From positions 186,001 to 250,000 of the forward strand of contig NZ_JAIVAR010000001.1 in the NCBI RefSeq assembly GCF_020171925.1: DNA of 64,000 bases, given 5' to 3'. Shown in pieces: positions 30,116 to 40,198 of this stretch. Numbering within the stretch: position 1 is the stretch's first letter; each line of letters opens with the position of its first letter. The translations under genes and the position numbers were made by a program. The notes under the pieces were generated by a model that was not told the origin of the DNA, searched no databases, and worked only from the letters and a program-made list of their open reading frames with translations. This stretch comes from Rossellomorea aquimaris. GTDB taxonomy: Bacteria > Bacillota > Bacilli > Bacillales > Bacillaceae_B.

Positions 30116-30705
30116 GTATGAAAGGGAAAAGGATCGGATTTGGATTGACTGGTTCACACTGTACCTATGATGCTGTATTCCCAGAAATTGAAAGACTGGT
30201 GAATAACGGGGCGGAAGTCATGCCGATCGTTACTTCAACTGTAATGAATACAGAAACCAGGTTCGGAAAGGGAGAAGACTGGATAAAGCGAATCGAGAAT
30301 GTTACTGGACATAAAGTGATTGATTCGATTGTCAAGGCAGAGCCCCTGGGTCCGAAGATCCCGCTCGATTGTATGGTCATAGCGCCATTGACGGGTAATT
30401 CAATGAGTAAATTCGCGAATGCCATGACAGATTCGCCTGTGCTGATGGCAGCGAAAGCGACACTCCGCAATCACAGGCCGGTCGTACTGGGAATCTCTAC
30501 AAATGATGCACTCGGCTTAAATGGAATGAATCTTATGCGGTTAATGTCCACAAAGGATATCTATTTCATCCCATTCGGCCAAGATGCTCCAGAAGGTAAA
30601 CCAAAATCGATGGTGGCAAGGATGACTCTCATCCAGGAAACGATAGAGGCAGCTATTGAAGGAAAACAATTGCAGCCAGTCATTATCGAAAGGTTCTTAG
30701 ATTAA
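30112..30705 (+). CDS. dpaB: dipicolinate synthase subunit B (flavoprotein)
   Basis: A 197-residue flavoprotein of the HFCD/UbiX-like fold (GKRIGFGLTGSHCTYDAVFPEIE, PLDCMVIAPLTGNSMSKFANA), the partner of DpaA. The TTG at 30112 is used: AAAGGAGAG lies about 7 bases upstream, and the start overlaps the dpaA TGA by four bases, so the two are translated together in equal amounts. The ATG at 30118 is a less well spaced alternative. A terminator closes the sporulation unit. Confidence 0.94.
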   Translation: MSMKGKRIGFGLTGSHCTYDAVFPEIERLVNNGAEVMPIVTSTVMNTETRFGKGEDWIKRIENVTGHKVIDSIVKAEPLGPKIPLDCMVIAPLTGNSMSKFANAMTDSPVLMAAKATLRNHRPVVLGISTNDALGLNGMNLMRLMSTKDIYFIPFGQDAPEGKPKSMVARMTLIQETIEAAIEGKQLQPVIIERFLD

Positions 30706-30706
30706 A

Positions 30707-30750
30707 TGAAAAGAAGGCTATCATCTCTTCGTCAGATGGCCTTCTTTTCA
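30707..30750 (+). terminator. intrinsic terminator after dpaB
   Basis: TGAAAAGAAGGC pairs with GCCTTCTTTTCA around a structured loop. The palindrome is rich in A on the left and T on the right, so it may work in both directions. Confidence 0.75.
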
Positions 30751-30783
30751 TGCAGTCGAATAAATTCATCCAAAAAACCACTA

Positions 30784-30810
30784 TTGTCAAATAATTGTTT
30801 ATGTTAAAAT
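30784..30810 (+). promoter_or_regulatory. possible SigA promoter of asd-dapG-dapA
   Basis: TTGTCA, a short 15-base spacer and TAAAAT preceded by TG one base upstream. The extended -10 offsets the short spacer. It separates vegetative lysine synthesis genes from the SigK-driven dpaAB. Confidence 0.45.
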
Positions 30811-30887
30811 AACCTTTATTATAGTAAATGACTAAAACGTTTATGACTACTATGAGAAACATATCGGTTGGAAGGAGAGAAAGAATT

Positions 30888-31934
30888 TTGAATACAAGTG
30901 GTTTTCATATAGCAGTGGTTGGTGCCACTGGAGCAGTCGGACAACAGATGCTCAACACATTAGAGAAAAGGGATTTCCCAATCAAACAATTGACATTGCT
31001 ATCTTCTGCGCGTTCTGCAGGTTCAACCGTCACGTTTAAAGGAAAAGAATGGACAGTGGAAGAAGCAAAGCCAGAAAGCTTCGAAGGTGTGGATATTGCG
31101 TTATTCAGTGCAGGGGGAAGCGTTTCAAAGCTACTTGCTCCAGAAGCAGTTAAACGAGGTGCAATCGTAGTGGATAATACTAGCGCCTTCCGAATGGATC
31201 CCGATGTCCCTCTAGTCGTTCCGGAAGTAAACGAAGAAGACATTAAACTCCATAATGGGATCATTGCCAACCCGAATTGTTCGACAATCCAAATGGTGGC
31301 AACGCTAGAACCAATCAGGAAAGAATATGGTTTATCCAAAGTGATCGTTTCCACCTATCAGGCAGTTTCAGGAGCGGGTGCGGCAGCAATTGATGAACTT
31401 CACGAACAGTCTCAGGCCATTTTGAATGGAGAATCGTTCAGTCCCGCGGTACTTCCTGTAAAATCGGATGAAAAGCATTACCAGATTGCGTTCAATGCGA
31501 TACCTCAGATTGATAAGTTCGAGGAGAATGGCTTTACGTTTGAAGAAATGAAGATGATCAATGAAACAAAGAAGATCATGCACATGCCAACACTTAAAGT
31601 TTCCGCAACATGTGTGAGGCTTCCAGTTGTAACAGGTCACTCTGAAAGTGTATATATTGAAATAGACAATGAAGACGTCACAGTCAAAGATCTGCATAGG
31701 TTGTTGATTGATGCGCCTGGTGTGACGCTTGAAGATGTGCCAGGGGAGCAGGTTTACCCAATGCCTGCTTACGCAGTTGGAAAGCCTGATGTGTTTGTCG
31801 GAAGGGTTCGTAAAGACTTGGATGAAGATAAAGGGTTCCATATGTGGATCGTTTCGGATAATTTGTTAAAGGGTGCTGCATGGAATTCTGTGCAGATCGC
31901 AGAAAGTTTAGTAAAGCTGGGATTAGTGAAATAA
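30888..31934 (+). CDS. asd: aspartate-semialdehyde dehydrogenase
   Basis: Reduces aspartyl phosphate to aspartate semialdehyde with NADPH, the branch point for lysine, diaminopimelate, methionine and threonine. The NADPH loop is AVVGATGAVGQQML, the catalytic Cys lies in NPNCSTIQMV (about residue 131) and the active-site His in KVSATCVRLPV. A TTG start at 30888 follows GGAAGGAGAG; earlier in-frame ATG codons have no site. 348 residues, close to B. subtilis Asd. Confidence 0.96.
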   Translation: MNTSGFHIAVVGATGAVGQQMLNTLEKRDFPIKQLTLLSSARSAGSTVTFKGKEWTVEEAKPESFEGVDIALFSAGGSVSKLLAPEAVKRGAIVVDNTSAFRMDPDVPLVVPEVNEEDIKLHNGIIANPNCSTIQMVATLEPIRKEYGLSKVIVSTYQAVSGAGAAAIDELHEQSQAILNGESFSPAVLPVKSDEKHYQIAFNAIPQIDKFEENGFTFEEMKMINETKKIMHMPTLKVSATCVRLPVVTGHSESVYIEIDNEDVTVKDLHRLLIDAPGVTLEDVPGEQVYPMPAYAVGKPDVFVGRVRKDLDEDKGFHMWIVSDNLLKGAAWNSVQIAESLVKLGLVK

Positions 31935-32022
31935 TTAAAGAGGATCGTGCTACTAGTCGCATTCTATAATCATGCCATTCGTTCCTTCCATACCTCTTGA
32001 ACATTGACAATGAGGTGTAGTC

Positions 32023-33261
32023 ATGAAAGTGATCGTTCAAAAATTTGGTGGAACATCCGTACGCGATGAAGCAAGCCGTAAGAAGGCACTTGGACATATT
32101 AAAGACGCGATCGAGAACGGATATAAGGTAGTGGTGGTTGTCTCTGCAATGGGAAGAAGGGGAGAACCTTATGCCACGGACTCATTATTATCATTAATTG
32201 GAGGGGCAGATACAAGGGTCAGCAAACGTGAACAGGATTTATTGCTTTCATGTGGAGAAATCATCTCCAGTCTTGTATTTTCCAATATGCTGCTTGAAAG
32301 TGGCATCAATTCTACTGCGTTGACCGGTGCTCAGGCAGGATTCATCACGAACCGTGATTTCAACAACGCTAAAATACTGGAAATGCGCTGTACTCGTCTT
32401 TCAAATGAACTCCAAACCCACGATGCTGTCGTTGTGGCGGGGTTTCAAGGAGCGACGAAAGACGGGGATATCACAACAATCGGCAGAGGTGGAAGCGATA
32501 CATCAGCTTCTGCCCTAGGTGCTGCGCTAAAGGCGGATTATATTGATATTTTTACGGATGTTGAAGGGATCATGACGGCGGATCCCCGGATTTCTACAAA
32601 AGCAAGGCCGATTTCCGTGGTCTCTTATAATGAAGTCTGTAACTTGGCCTATCAAGGTGCAAAAGTCATCCATCCCAGAGCCGTTGAAATCGCCATGAAC
32701 TCAAATATCCCGATCCGTATTCGTTCTACCTATTCAAAAGAAGAAGGAACGTTGGTGACCTCTGCTGAAAATACGAGGGCACATAAGGGATTCAGGAACC
32801 ATCCCGTCACTGGGATTGCTCATGTGAATCAATTGACGCAAATTAAAGTATTCGCCAAAAAGGATCAGTATAATTTACAATCAGAAGTGTTCAAAGCAAT
32901 GGCTGTTGAAGGGATCAGTGTGGACTTCATAAACATTTCACCAAGGGGAGTCGTATACACCGTCGCTTCATCGCTTGCTGAAAAGGCGATTAAGATATTA
33001 AGGAAAAAGGGATATGAACCGGTTATAGAAGAAGAATGTGCGAAGATATCCATCGTAGGAGCAGGGATGACCGGTGTTCCTGGTGTCACCTCAGCAATCG
33101 TTACGTCCTTATCGGATAATGGTATCCGTATTCTTCAATCTGCCGATAGTTATACGACGATTTGGGTGCTTGTTAAAGAAAGTGATTTGACGCGTGCAGT
33201 GAATGTACTTCATGATACGTTTCAATTAGAAAAGCCCCATAGCACATTTAAAGTAGGATAG
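32023..33261 (+). CDS. dapG: aspartokinase I (DAP-sensitive type)
   Basis: Phosphorylates aspartate, the first step of the pathway. The 412 residues start with KVIVQKFGGTSV and contain GRGGSDTSASALGAALKAD, typical of amino acid kinases; two ACT domains occupy the C-terminal third (about 270-400). Position between asd and dapA matches B. subtilis DapG, which is feedback inhibited by meso-diaminopimelate. ATG after GAGGTG. No lysine riboswitch is visible upstream, consistent with constitutive cell-wall and spore supply. Confidence 0.95.
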   Translation: MKVIVQKFGGTSVRDEASRKKALGHIKDAIENGYKVVVVVSAMGRRGEPYATDSLLSLIGGADTRVSKREQDLLLSCGEIISSLVFSNMLLESGINSTALTGAQAGFITNRDFNNAKILEMRCTRLSNELQTHDAVVVAGFQGATKDGDITTIGRGGSDTSASALGAALKADYIDIFTDVEGIMTADPRISTKARPISVVSYNEVCNLAYQGAKVIHPRAVEIAMNSNIPIRIRSTYSKEEGTLVTSAENTRAHKGFRNHPVTGIAHVNQLTQIKVFAKKDQYNLQSEVFKAMAVEGISVDFINISPRGVVYTVASSLAEKAIKILRKKGYEPVIEEECAKISIVGAGMTGVPGVTSAIVTSLSDNGIRILQSADSYTTIWVLVKESDLTRAVNVLHDTFQLEKPHSTFKVG

Positions 33262-33290
33262 AATTATTTATATAAAGGGGAGTGTACAGC

Positions 33291-34160
33291 TTGAATTTTG
33301 GCCGTGTTTCAACCGCTATGGTCACGCCGTTTGATCATAAAGGTAACATCGATTTTGCAAAAACGACTCAACTTATCAACTATTTGATTGATCATGGTAC
33401 CGATTCCCTTGTGGTAGCAGGTACAACCGGAGAATCTCCAACGCTTACGAAAGAAGAGAAAGTTGCTTTATTCCGTCATGTGGTAAAAGCCGTCAATGGC
33501 AGGATTCCTGTGATTGCAGGAACAGGAAGCAACAATACCCATGCATCCATCGAATTGACGAAAAAAGCAGTGGAAGCTGGTGTGGATGCAATCATGCTCG
33601 TGGCCCCATACTACAATAAACCGAGCCAAGAAGGATTGTATCAGCACTTCAAAGTGATCGCGGAATCAACTTCCTTGCCCGTCATGCTTTATAATATACC
33701 AGGCAGGTCTTCCGTGAACGTAGCCCCGGAAACAATCATCCGATTATCCGCGGTTGATAATATTATCGCTGTCAAGGAAGCAAGTGGTGATTTGGATGCG
33801 ATGACAGAGATCATTTCTAACACGCCAGACGACTTTGCGCTATACAGTGGTGACGATGGGCTGACTCTCCCAACTTTATCAATCGGCGGAAACGGTATTG
33901 TATCCGTTGCCTCACATATTGTAGGGAAAGAAATGCAGGAAATGATCCAATATTTCTTCGACGGCAATATCTCACAAGCTGCGAGAGCCCACCAAAAGCT
34001 ATTACCAGTGATGAAAGGGTTCTTTACAAGCCCTAGCCCGACACCGGTCAAAACTGCACTGCAATTGAAGGGCCTTGATGTAGGCTCGGTACGTCTACCG
34101 TTAATTCCACTGACCGAAGCGGAGAGAAGCAAGCTTAGTTCTTTGCTTAAGACGCTTTAA
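33291..34160 (+). CDS. dapA: 4-hydroxy-tetrahydrodipicolinate synthase
   Basis: Condenses pyruvate with aspartate semialdehyde. A 289-residue TIM barrel with GTTGESPTL (substrate loop), YNIPGRSS (catalytic Tyr) and IAVKEASGD (Schiff-base Lys, about residue 160). The TTG at 33291 gives the family start MNFGRVSTAMVTPF and follows AAAGGGGAG; the GTG at 33282 overlaps that site. The product feeds both lysine/peptidoglycan and, through dpaAB upstream, spore dipicolinate. Confidence 0.96.
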   Translation: MNFGRVSTAMVTPFDHKGNIDFAKTTQLINYLIDHGTDSLVVAGTTGESPTLTKEEKVALFRHVVKAVNGRIPVIAGTGSNNTHASIELTKKAVEAGVDAIMLVAPYYNKPSQEGLYQHFKVIAESTSLPVMLYNIPGRSSVNVAPETIIRLSAVDNIIAVKEASGDLDAMTEIISNTPDDFALYSGDDGLTLPTLSIGGNGIVSVASHIVGKEMQEMIQYFFDGNISQAARAHQKLLPVMKGFFTSPSPTPVKTALQLKGLDVGSVRLPLIPLTEAERSKLSSLLKTL

Positions 34161-34185
34161 GAGAATACGGTCTTAGTCGATTTAA

Positions 34186-34245
34186 AAATCCGGACGACAT
34201 ATTTGAGATTCTTACAGAATTCAAATACGTTCGGATTTTTTTAAT
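34186..34245 (+). terminator. intrinsic terminator after dapA
   Basis: AAAAATCCGGACG pairs imperfectly with CGTTCGGATTTTT, with an inner TATTTGA/TCAAATA stem and a seven-T tail. Confidence 0.75.
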
Positions 34246-34486
34246 GGCCCCTATCAGAACGCGCATTGAATTAAGAAGGTTCCACTAGTTAACGGAGTGA
34301 GGCTTGTATATTGTTGGCAAATCGACAAGAGCAATGGTTGTGAGACCAAACTTAATAAAAATACATAATAAAATAAAGGAATTCATAAAGTCATATCGAA
34401 ATAGTTATGTAGTAATTTGATGCAAACTTCGACTTTTCCAGTAGAACATTGCGGTACCTATCTATTCCTTGTGAGGATAAAATTGG

Positions 34487-34516
34487 TTGTAATGAAAAAT
34501 CGCTATGAAGTATAAT
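34487..34516 (+). promoter_or_regulatory. SigA promoter of rnjB
   Basis: TTGTAA, an 18-base spacer and a perfect TATAAT, 51 bp before the gene. The 240 bp between the dapA terminator and this promoter is AT-rich and shows nothing else clear. Confidence 0.75.
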
Positions 34517-34566
34517 GGATCTGACTGATATTAGATCGGGGAAGCACAACATAGGAGGACATAATT

Positions 34567-36234
34567 GTGAGTAAGACAAAAAATGAAGTTATCCGTATAA
34601 TCCCTTTAGGCGGGGTAGGAGAAATAGGGAAGAACATGTACGTGGTGGAGGTCGACCACGAGATCTTCGTCATTGATGCAGGTCTGATGTTCCCTGAAAA
34701 CGAAATGCTGGGCATTGATATCGTCATTCCAGATATCCAATACCTCATCGAGAATAAAGAAAGAGTGAAGGGGATCTTCCTTACTCATGGACATGAAGAT
34801 AGCATAGGGGCTGTTTCATACGTGTTAAGGAGGATCAAGGCACCTGTCTATGGCACGAAACTGACAAACGCTTTGGTGAAGGCCCGTTTAAAAGACGAAC
34901 AGATGCATGAAGAACCGAAATTCTTCAATATTCATTCCGACAGTTTCCTGAAATTTGATGGTGTGCAGGTATCGTTCTTCAGGACAACACATAGTATTCC
35001 AGACTCTGTCGGTGTATGTATCCACACGTCAGAAGGTGTGATTGTCCATACAGGTGAATTTAAATTTGACCAGTCAGCCAAGCATCTTTACAGACCGGAC
35101 CTTGGGAAAATGGCGGCAATCGGAGAGAAGGGCGTCCTGTGCCTACTGTCGGATAGCATTGAAGCGGAACGACCTGGATATACGACATCTGAAGCCGTCA
35201 TAGCCAACCAGTTAACAGACACTTTCCGGACTGCTAAAGGGAGAATCATTGTAGGGTGCTTTGCATCCAACCTGATCAGGCTGCAACAGGTCTTCGATGC
35301 TGCGGAACAAAATAACCGCAAAGTGGCAGTAGTAGGAAAAAGTCTGAAGAGGGTATATGATGTTGCACTTAAACTTGGCTACCTTCATACACGTGATGAA
35401 ATCATCATTCCTCTCGATGATATTGCGAATCATCCAGAAGATGAAATTGTCATAATAGCGACAGGCATTCAGGGGGAACCATTTGAAGCTTTGCAGCGTA
35501 TGGCCAAGAAATCACATAAGCTCGTGAATATTCAATCAGGAGACACCGTCCTGATTACAGCGACACCTTCTCCTGGGATGGAAGTCATCGCAGGGCGTAC
35601 GGTAGATATGTTATTCAGGGCAGGTGCAGAAGTGCTGACCGCCAATAAAAGGGTGCATGTATCCGGTCATGGCAGTCAAGAAGATTTGAAGTTCATGCTG
35701 AATATCATGAAACCGAAGCATTTTGTCCCAATCCAAGGTGAGTACAAAATGCTCGTTGCGCATACAAAGCTCGCACATGATATAGGGCTCCCGTACAAAC
35801 GGATTTTCATCTTGGATAAGGGAGATGTGCTGGAGTACAAAGATGGAAGAATGAAGATGAGTGGCAGAGTGCAGGCAGGGAATGTCCTTATTGATGGAAG
35901 TGGAGTAGGGGACGTAGGCAATATTGTCCTCCGCGACCGGAAGTTGCTTTCAGAGGACGGTGTATTTACGGTTGTAGTGACGATCAATCGCAGGTCGAAA
36001 TCCATCGTAGCAGGACCTGAAATCATTTCCCGTGGCTTTGTATATGTCCGTGAATCTGAGGCTTTGATTGAAGGTTCTGCGGGAATCGTCAGTGACGTCG
36101 TCCAAACGTATCTCCAGAAAGGGTCGTTTGAATGGTCTGCGATTAAACAGGATATCCGGGATCAGTTAAATTATTATTTATTCAATAAAACAAGAAGAAG
36201 ACCGATGATTTTACCGATCATCATGGAAGTATAA
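34567..36234 (+). CDS. rnjB: ribonuclease J2
   Basis: A 555-residue metallo-beta-lactamase/beta-CASP RNase, the partner of J1 in a 5'-3' exo/endoribonuclease complex. The metal motif reads THGHEDS where J1-type enzymes have HxHxDH, so the last His is missing. This degeneracy is typical of J2, whose own activity is weak. Other landmarks are LLSDSIEAERPGYTTSE, HVSGHGSQEDLKFML and the C-terminal RPMILPIIMEV. A GTG start follows AGGAGGA. The place after dapA matches B. subtilis rnjB. Confidence 0.94.
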   Translation: MSKTKNEVIRIIPLGGVGEIGKNMYVVEVDHEIFVIDAGLMFPENEMLGIDIVIPDIQYLIENKERVKGIFLTHGHEDSIGAVSYVLRRIKAPVYGTKLTNALVKARLKDEQMHEEPKFFNIHSDSFLKFDGVQVSFFRTTHSIPDSVGVCIHTSEGVIVHTGEFKFDQSAKHLYRPDLGKMAAIGEKGVLCLLSDSIEAERPGYTTSEAVIANQLTDTFRTAKGRIIVGCFASNLIRLQQVFDAAEQNNRKVAVVGKSLKRVYDVALKLGYLHTRDEIIIPLDDIANHPEDEIVIIATGIQGEPFEALQRMAKKSHKLVNIQSGDTVLITATPSPGMEVIAGRTVDMLFRAGAEVLTANKRVHVSGHGSQEDLKFMLNIMKPKHFVPIQGEYKMLVAHTKLAHDIGLPYKRIFILDKGDVLEYKDGRMKMSGRVQAGNVLIDGSGVGDVGNIVLRDRKLLSEDGVFTVVVTINRRSKSIVAGPEIISRGFVYVRESEALIEGSAGIVSDVVQTYLQKGSFEWSAIKQDIRDQLNYYLFNKTRRRPMILPIIMEV

Positions 36235-36261
36235 AAAGAAACGGTTCGATTGATACAGGAT

Positions 36262-36303
36262 AAAAGGCTATTTGCTTTTTTAAGCAAATAGCTTTTTATT
36301 TTT
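36262..36303 (+). terminator. intrinsic terminator after rnjB
   Basis: AAAAGGCTATTTGCT pairs with AGCAAATAGCTTTTT; T-rich tail. Confidence 0.85.
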
Positions 36304-36375
36304 GGGTGCGTACAGATATATGATCGAAAGCGGTATACGAAGGGAGATGTGGACGTTGATTTTTAAGTGGGAACT

Positions 36376-36403
36376 TTGTTCTTGAGGGTACGATTGATAG
36401 TAT
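36376..36403 (+). promoter_or_regulatory. possible SigA promoter of tepA
   Basis: TTGTTC, a 16-base spacer and TAGTAT with an upstream TG (TGATAGTAT), 60 bp before the tepA ATG. Confidence 0.4.
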
Positions 36404-36462
36404 GAAAAAGGTCTCTTCTTTGAATAATAACAAGAGATGTGGAATAAAAAGGAGATGACGAC

Positions 36463-37221
36463 ATGAAGGAGAATCATGTAAACATGAATCAGGATCAGCC
36501 AAATAAAGCAGAAGAGGATGGTAAAGACAAACCATCCGGACTGATGGAAAAGATACAGCAGCTGGGACAGACGAATGTACCTCAGCTTTCACAGGATTCC
36601 AATATTCATTGCCTGACCATCGTAGGGCAGATTGAGGGACATATGCAGCTGCCACCACAAAATAAGACAACAAAATATGAACATGTGATTCCTCAACTTG
36701 TAGCCATAGAGCAAAATGCTAAGATCGAAGGGGTAGTGGTCATCCTCAACACAGTCGGCGGAGATGTGGAAGCGGGACTTGCCATTTCGGAAATGCTTGC
36801 CTCCCTTTCAAAACCAACTGTATCCGTCGTCTTGGGAGGAGGGCACAGCATCGGGGTGCCGATCGCTGTTTCATGTGACCATTCTTTCATTGCCAGCACG
36901 GCGACGATGACGATTCATCCCGTGCGTCTCACTGGTCTAGTCATCGGTGTACCGCAAACGTTTGAGTATCTTGACAAAATGCAGGAACGCGTTGTTAGCT
37001 TCGTCACAAAACATAGTAATATTTCTGAAGAAGCATTCAAGGACCTGATGTTCGCCAAAGGCAACCTGACACGTGATATAGGAACGAATGTAGTCGGTGA
37101 TGATGCAGTCGAATATGGCTTGATTGACGGAATCGGGGGAATTGGTGCTGCCATTAAGAAACTGAATGAATTGATTGAAATCAAGAAGCAAAGCGATGAA
37201 AAAGAAGGGTTGATTCAATGA
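36463..37221 (+). CDS. tepA: ClpP-like protease TepA (translocation-enhancing protein)
   Basis: A 252-residue ClpP/SppA-fold serine protease linked in Bacillus to protein export and to turnover of small spore proteins. After a polar N-terminal tail (about 60 residues), the crotonase-like core has [18 protein letters not shown]. The probable nucleophile is in [11 protein letters not shown] (about residue 128), and a His in TIHPVRLTG could be the general base. No membrane segment is apparent. ATG after AAGGAG. The stop overlaps the ylzJ start. Confidence 0.9.
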   Translation: MKENHVNMNQDQPNKAEEDGKDKPSGLMEKIQQLGQTNVPQLSQDSNIHCLTIVGQIEGHMQLPPQNKTTKYEHVIPQLVAIEQNAKIEGVVVILNTVGGDVEAGLAISEMLASLSKPTVSVVLGGGHSIGVPIAVSCDHSFIASTATMTIHPVRLTGLVIGVPQTFEYLDKMQERVVSFVTKHSNISEEAFKDLMFAKGNLTRDIGTNVVGDDAVEYGLIDGIGGIGAAIKKLNELIEIKKQSDEKEGLIQ

Positions 37222-37424
37222 TTTTATATACGACCGTTCCTCAAGAACAGATCTATCCGACCGATGCATCAGAATTCACTGGACAGATGATGATGGAACA
37301 TCAGGGGATCCCCATGCTGGTGCAGAAAGCTGATGATCGATACAGAATCGTCCGGATCATGAGTAGTGACCCGGCCCATTATCTGGACGGGACAATTTGT
37401 CCAGGTGAATATATCACGTTTTAA
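37218..37424 (+). CDS. ylzJ: YlzJ-like small protein
   Basis: A 68-residue protein ([16 protein letters not shown]..., ending CPGEYITF) matching the YlzJ family found after tepA in Bacillus. Function unknown. It overlaps the tepA stop by four bases (ATGA), so its synthesis is coupled to TepA. The conserved start and C-terminal Pro-Gly-Glu-Tyr signature support a real gene. Confidence 0.85.
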   Translation: MILYTTVPQEQIYPTDASEFTGQMMMEHQGIPMLVQKADDRYRIVRIMSSDPAHYLDGTICPGEYITF

Positions 37425-37457
37425 GAAATAAAGAGGATTCTCTGTAAATATTGGATA

Positions 37458-37466
37458 TGCTATAAT
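37458..37466 (+). promoter_or_regulatory. extended -10 promoter of ftsK/spoIIIE
   Basis: TGCTATAAT is a perfect extended -10, about 150 bp before the gene. No convincing -35. It predicts a long leader that includes the structure at 37514-37567. Confidence 0.55.
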
Positions 37467-37513
37467 AAATGTGGAAGAAACATATTCGTACCATCAAACA
37501 TACTTTTGACGTG

Positions 37514-37567
37514 AAGGGTCTGACACCTTAGGCAATGTGAAATGCCGCAAGTGATCAGCCCTTTCTT
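37514..37567 (+). promoter_or_regulatory. structured leader element upstream of ftsK/spoIIIE
   Basis: AAGGG(t)CTGA-CAC pairs with GTG-(a)-TCAGCCCTT with single-base bulges, enclosing a second hairpin GGCA-loop-TGCC. TTTCTT follows. It could be an attenuator or a binding site. I do not recognise a known riboswitch class. Confidence 0.5.
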
Positions 37568-37613
37568 CAATTACATAGCACAACCAAGAACTTAAAGAAT
37601 TTAGGTGAAGCAA

Positions 37614-39974
37614 TTGGCAAAACGAAAAAAGAGAAAGAAGCGTTCCACAACAAGTACGACCCTGAAGAAAACAATTAAGTATGAAATCACTGGCCTTGCC
37701 CTGGTAGCCTTGAGTTTGATTTCGATCATTGAACTGGGAGCGGTAGGAAAGGCATTCGTGTTCTTCTTTCGTTTCTTTCTTGGAGAATGGTATATGGCTG
37801 CGTTATTATGGGTACTGTATATTGCTGGATATTTGATGATCAAGCGTGAGGTACCGCTGTTGTTCAGCCGTCGTTTAATTGGACTTTATATTATTATCGC
37901 AAGCTTTTTACTATTGAGCCATGTGAAATTATTCGATTTATTATCCAATGAAGGGTCGTTTAATAACCCAAGTGTGATCATGAATACGTGGGACCTGTTT
38001 TGGATGGATGTCAATGGTGAAACCAGTACGTCGGACCTCGGTGGAGGCATGATTGGAAGCGTACTGTTCGCAGTTTCTTATTTTTTGTTCGATTCACAAG
38101 GAGCGAGAATCGTAAGTGCGACGTTCATCATCATCGGGATCATCCTGGTAACAGGGAAGTCACTCGGTGAGGTACTTGGTAAATTTGGGATCCGTTTCCG
38201 TGAGTTTTTGGGAGGCCAGTGGGAGGCCTTCAAAAATGATATGAATGAATGGAAGGAATCGAAAGAAAAGAAAAAGGCAGAAAAACCGCAAAAACCAAAA
38301 GGTAAAGATGAAGTGAAGAAAGAGCCTGCGCTCGAGCTACCTGATCAACAGGAAGATAAAAAAGTGGAACCGATTATTTCGAACTTCGCAGAAAGAGCTT
38401 ATGGGGGAACAACCCCTGAGAAAGAGGTCCTGACCCCTTCAAACGGGCAAGACGAGAAAAAAGCATCAGCTCAAAATATGAAGGATGAAGAGAGTGAAGT
38501 GGATACAGCTCCTCCAATCACGTTCACTGAAGTGGAAAATAAAGATTACAAGCTTCCATCCCTTGCATTATTGAAAAGTCCTAAACAAACGGACCAAAGC
38601 AATGAGTATCAGTTGATCCATGCAAATGCAGCTAAGCTTGAAAGGACTTTCCAAAGTTTCGGTGTGAAAGCAAAAGTCACTCAGGTCCACCTGGGCCCTG
38701 CCGTCACCAAATACGAAGTCCATCCGGATGTGGGCGTAAAGGTGAGCCGGATTGTAAACTTGAGTGATGACCTGGCATTGGCACTGGCAGCTAAAGATAT
38801 CCGAATCGAGGCACCGATCCCAGGAAAGTCAGCTATCGGGATCGAAGTGCCGAATTCTGAAGTTGCGATGGTTTCTTTACGTGAAGTGCTCGAGTCAAAA
38901 CAGCATGATAAGCCTGACTCGAAACTGCAGATAGGACTGGGTAGGGACATAACAGGGGAAGCTGTACTCGCAGAGCTGAATAAGATGCCCCATCTTCTTG
39001 TGGCAGGAGCAACCGGAAGTGGAAAGAGTGTTTGCATCAATGGAATCATAACAAGCATCCTGATGCGGGCAAAACCCCATGAAGTTAAGCTGATGATGAT
39101 CGACCCTAAGATGGTCGAGCTAAATGTTTATAATGGAGTACCGCATTTGCTCGCACCTGTTGTGACCGACGCGAAGAAAGCATCACAGGCATTGAAGAAA
39201 GTAGTCAGTGAGATGGAGCGGAGGTATGAATTATTTTCCCACACAGGTACGAGGAACATAGAAGGGTATAATGATTATGTGAAAAGACAAAATATCGAAA
39301 ATGAAGAGAAGCAGCCCCTGCTTCCATATATTGTCGTTATCGTCGATGAATTGGCCGATTTGATGATGGTGGCTTCAAACGATGTCGAGGATGCCATCAC
39401 CAGGCTGGCCCAAATGGCCCGTGCAGCTGGTATCCACTTGATTATCGCTACCCAGAGGCCATCAGTGGATGTCATCACCGGGGTGATCAAAGCGAACATC
39501 CCTTCAAGGATCGCGTTTGCCGTATCATCCCAAACCGACTCAAGGACCATACTTGACTCGGGAGGTGCCGAGAAACTATTGGGTCGTGGTGATATGCTCT
39601 TCATGCCGGTAGGTGCCTCAAAGCCGACAAGGGTTCAGGGTGCTTTCTTATCGGATGAAGAGGTGGAAGAAGTGGTGGACTTCGTTATTTCACAACAAAA
39701 GGCGCAGTATCAGGAAGAAATGATCCCGGATGATATTCCAGAAGAAGCTAGCAGTGGGGAAGCAGAGGATGAATTGTATGAAGATGCTGTCCAATTGATT
39801 GCAGAGATGCAGACCGCGTCTGTTTCCATGCTTCAAAGGAGATTCAGGATCGGCTATACAAGGGCTGCCAGATTGATTGATGAGATGGAAGTCAGAGGGG
39901 TCGTTGGACCTTATGAGGGCAGTAAGCCGAGAACCGTCCTGGTGGGGAAACCTTCAGAAGAACAAAATGCATGA
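37614..39974 (+). CDS. spoIIIE: DNA translocase FtsK/SpoIIIE
   Basis: A 786-residue septal DNA pump that moves the chromosome into the forespore. Four N-terminal membrane segments (about 25-170) are followed by a charged linker (about 195-310). The motor has alpha and beta parts with Walker A GATGSGKS (about 465-472) and Walker [13 protein letters not shown]. The C-terminal gamma winged helix ([25 protein letters not shown]) reads the polar guide sequences. A TTG start at 37614 follows AGGTGA and gives the family MAKRKKRKK; the GTG at 37605 overlaps the site. Closely resembles B. subtilis SpoIIIE. A terminator follows. Confidence 0.96.
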   Translation: MAKRKKRKKRSTTSTTLKKTIKYEITGLALVALSLISIIELGAVGKAFVFFFRFFLGEWYMAALLWVLYIAGYLMIKREVPLLFSRRLIGLYIIIASFLLLSHVKLFDLLSNEGSFNNPSVIMNTWDLFWMDVNGETSTSDLGGGMIGSVLFAVSYFLFDSQGARIVSATFIIIGIILVTGKSLGEVLGKFGIRFREFLGGQWEAFKNDMNEWKESKEKKKAEKPQKPKGKDEVKKEPALELPDQQEDKKVEPIISNFAERAYGGTTPEKEVLTPSNGQDEKKASAQNMKDEESEVDTAPPITFTEVENKDYKLPSLALLKSPKQTDQSNEYQLIHANAAKLERTFQSFGVKAKVTQVHLGPAVTKYEVHPDVGVKVSRIVNLSDDLALALAAKDIRIEAPIPGKSAIGIEVPNSEVAMVSLREVLESKQHDKPDSKLQIGLGRDITGEAVLAELNKMPHLLVAGATGSGKSVCINGIITSILMRAKPHEVKLMMIDPKMVELNVYNGVPHLLAPVVTDAKKASQALKKVVSEMERRYELFSHTGTRNIEGYNDYVKRQNIENEEKQPLLPYIVVIVDELADLMMVASNDVEDAITRLAQMARAAGIHLIIATQRPSVDVITGVIKANIPSRIAFAVSSQTDSRTILDSGGAEKLLGRGDMLFMPVGASKPTRVQGAFLSDEEVEEVVDFVISQQKAQYQEEMIPDDIPEEASSGEAEDELYEDAVQLIAEMQTASVSMLQRRFRIGYTRAARLIDEMEVRGVVGPYEGSKPRTVLVGKPSEEQNA

Positions 39975-39989
39975 TATAAACAGCTTAGA

Positions 39990-40022
39990 AAGTGAAGTTC
40001 CAGGTGGAGCTTCACTTTTTTT
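39990..40022 (+). terminator. intrinsic terminator after ftsK/spoIIIE
   Basis: AAGTGAAG-TCC pairs with GGA-GCTTCACTT around AGGT, then a seven-T run. Confidence 0.85.
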
Positions 40023-40173
40023 GATGGAATCTGTGAAAATATGTCGTTCGATGAAAGGTGAGAAAAGGACCAAAAAATTATGGGGCATAATGAAAAAAAA
40101 CAGAGGTAATCAGGCGGTTTTGGAAGAAAGGAAAACGATTGCAAAAGATTCCAATTCAGTTTATCCACTAATG

Positions 40174-40198
40174 TGTTATACTAATAAAAGCGCTTACA
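40174..40198 (+). promoter_or_regulatory. extended -10 promoter with an overlapping cre-like site
   Basis: TGTTATACT (TG plus TATACT, 40174-40182) is followed at 40185-40198 by TAAAAGCGCTTACA, one mismatch from the CcpA consensus TGWAARCGYTWNCW. The site would cover the transcription start, a repressing position. It lies 280 bp upstream of the GntR gene in an AT-rich gap of 440 bp. Confidence 0.5.

Noticed and set aside
30707-32022. Lysine riboswitch for asd or dapG
   Set aside because: The gaps before asd and dapG are too short, and no L-box core is visible.
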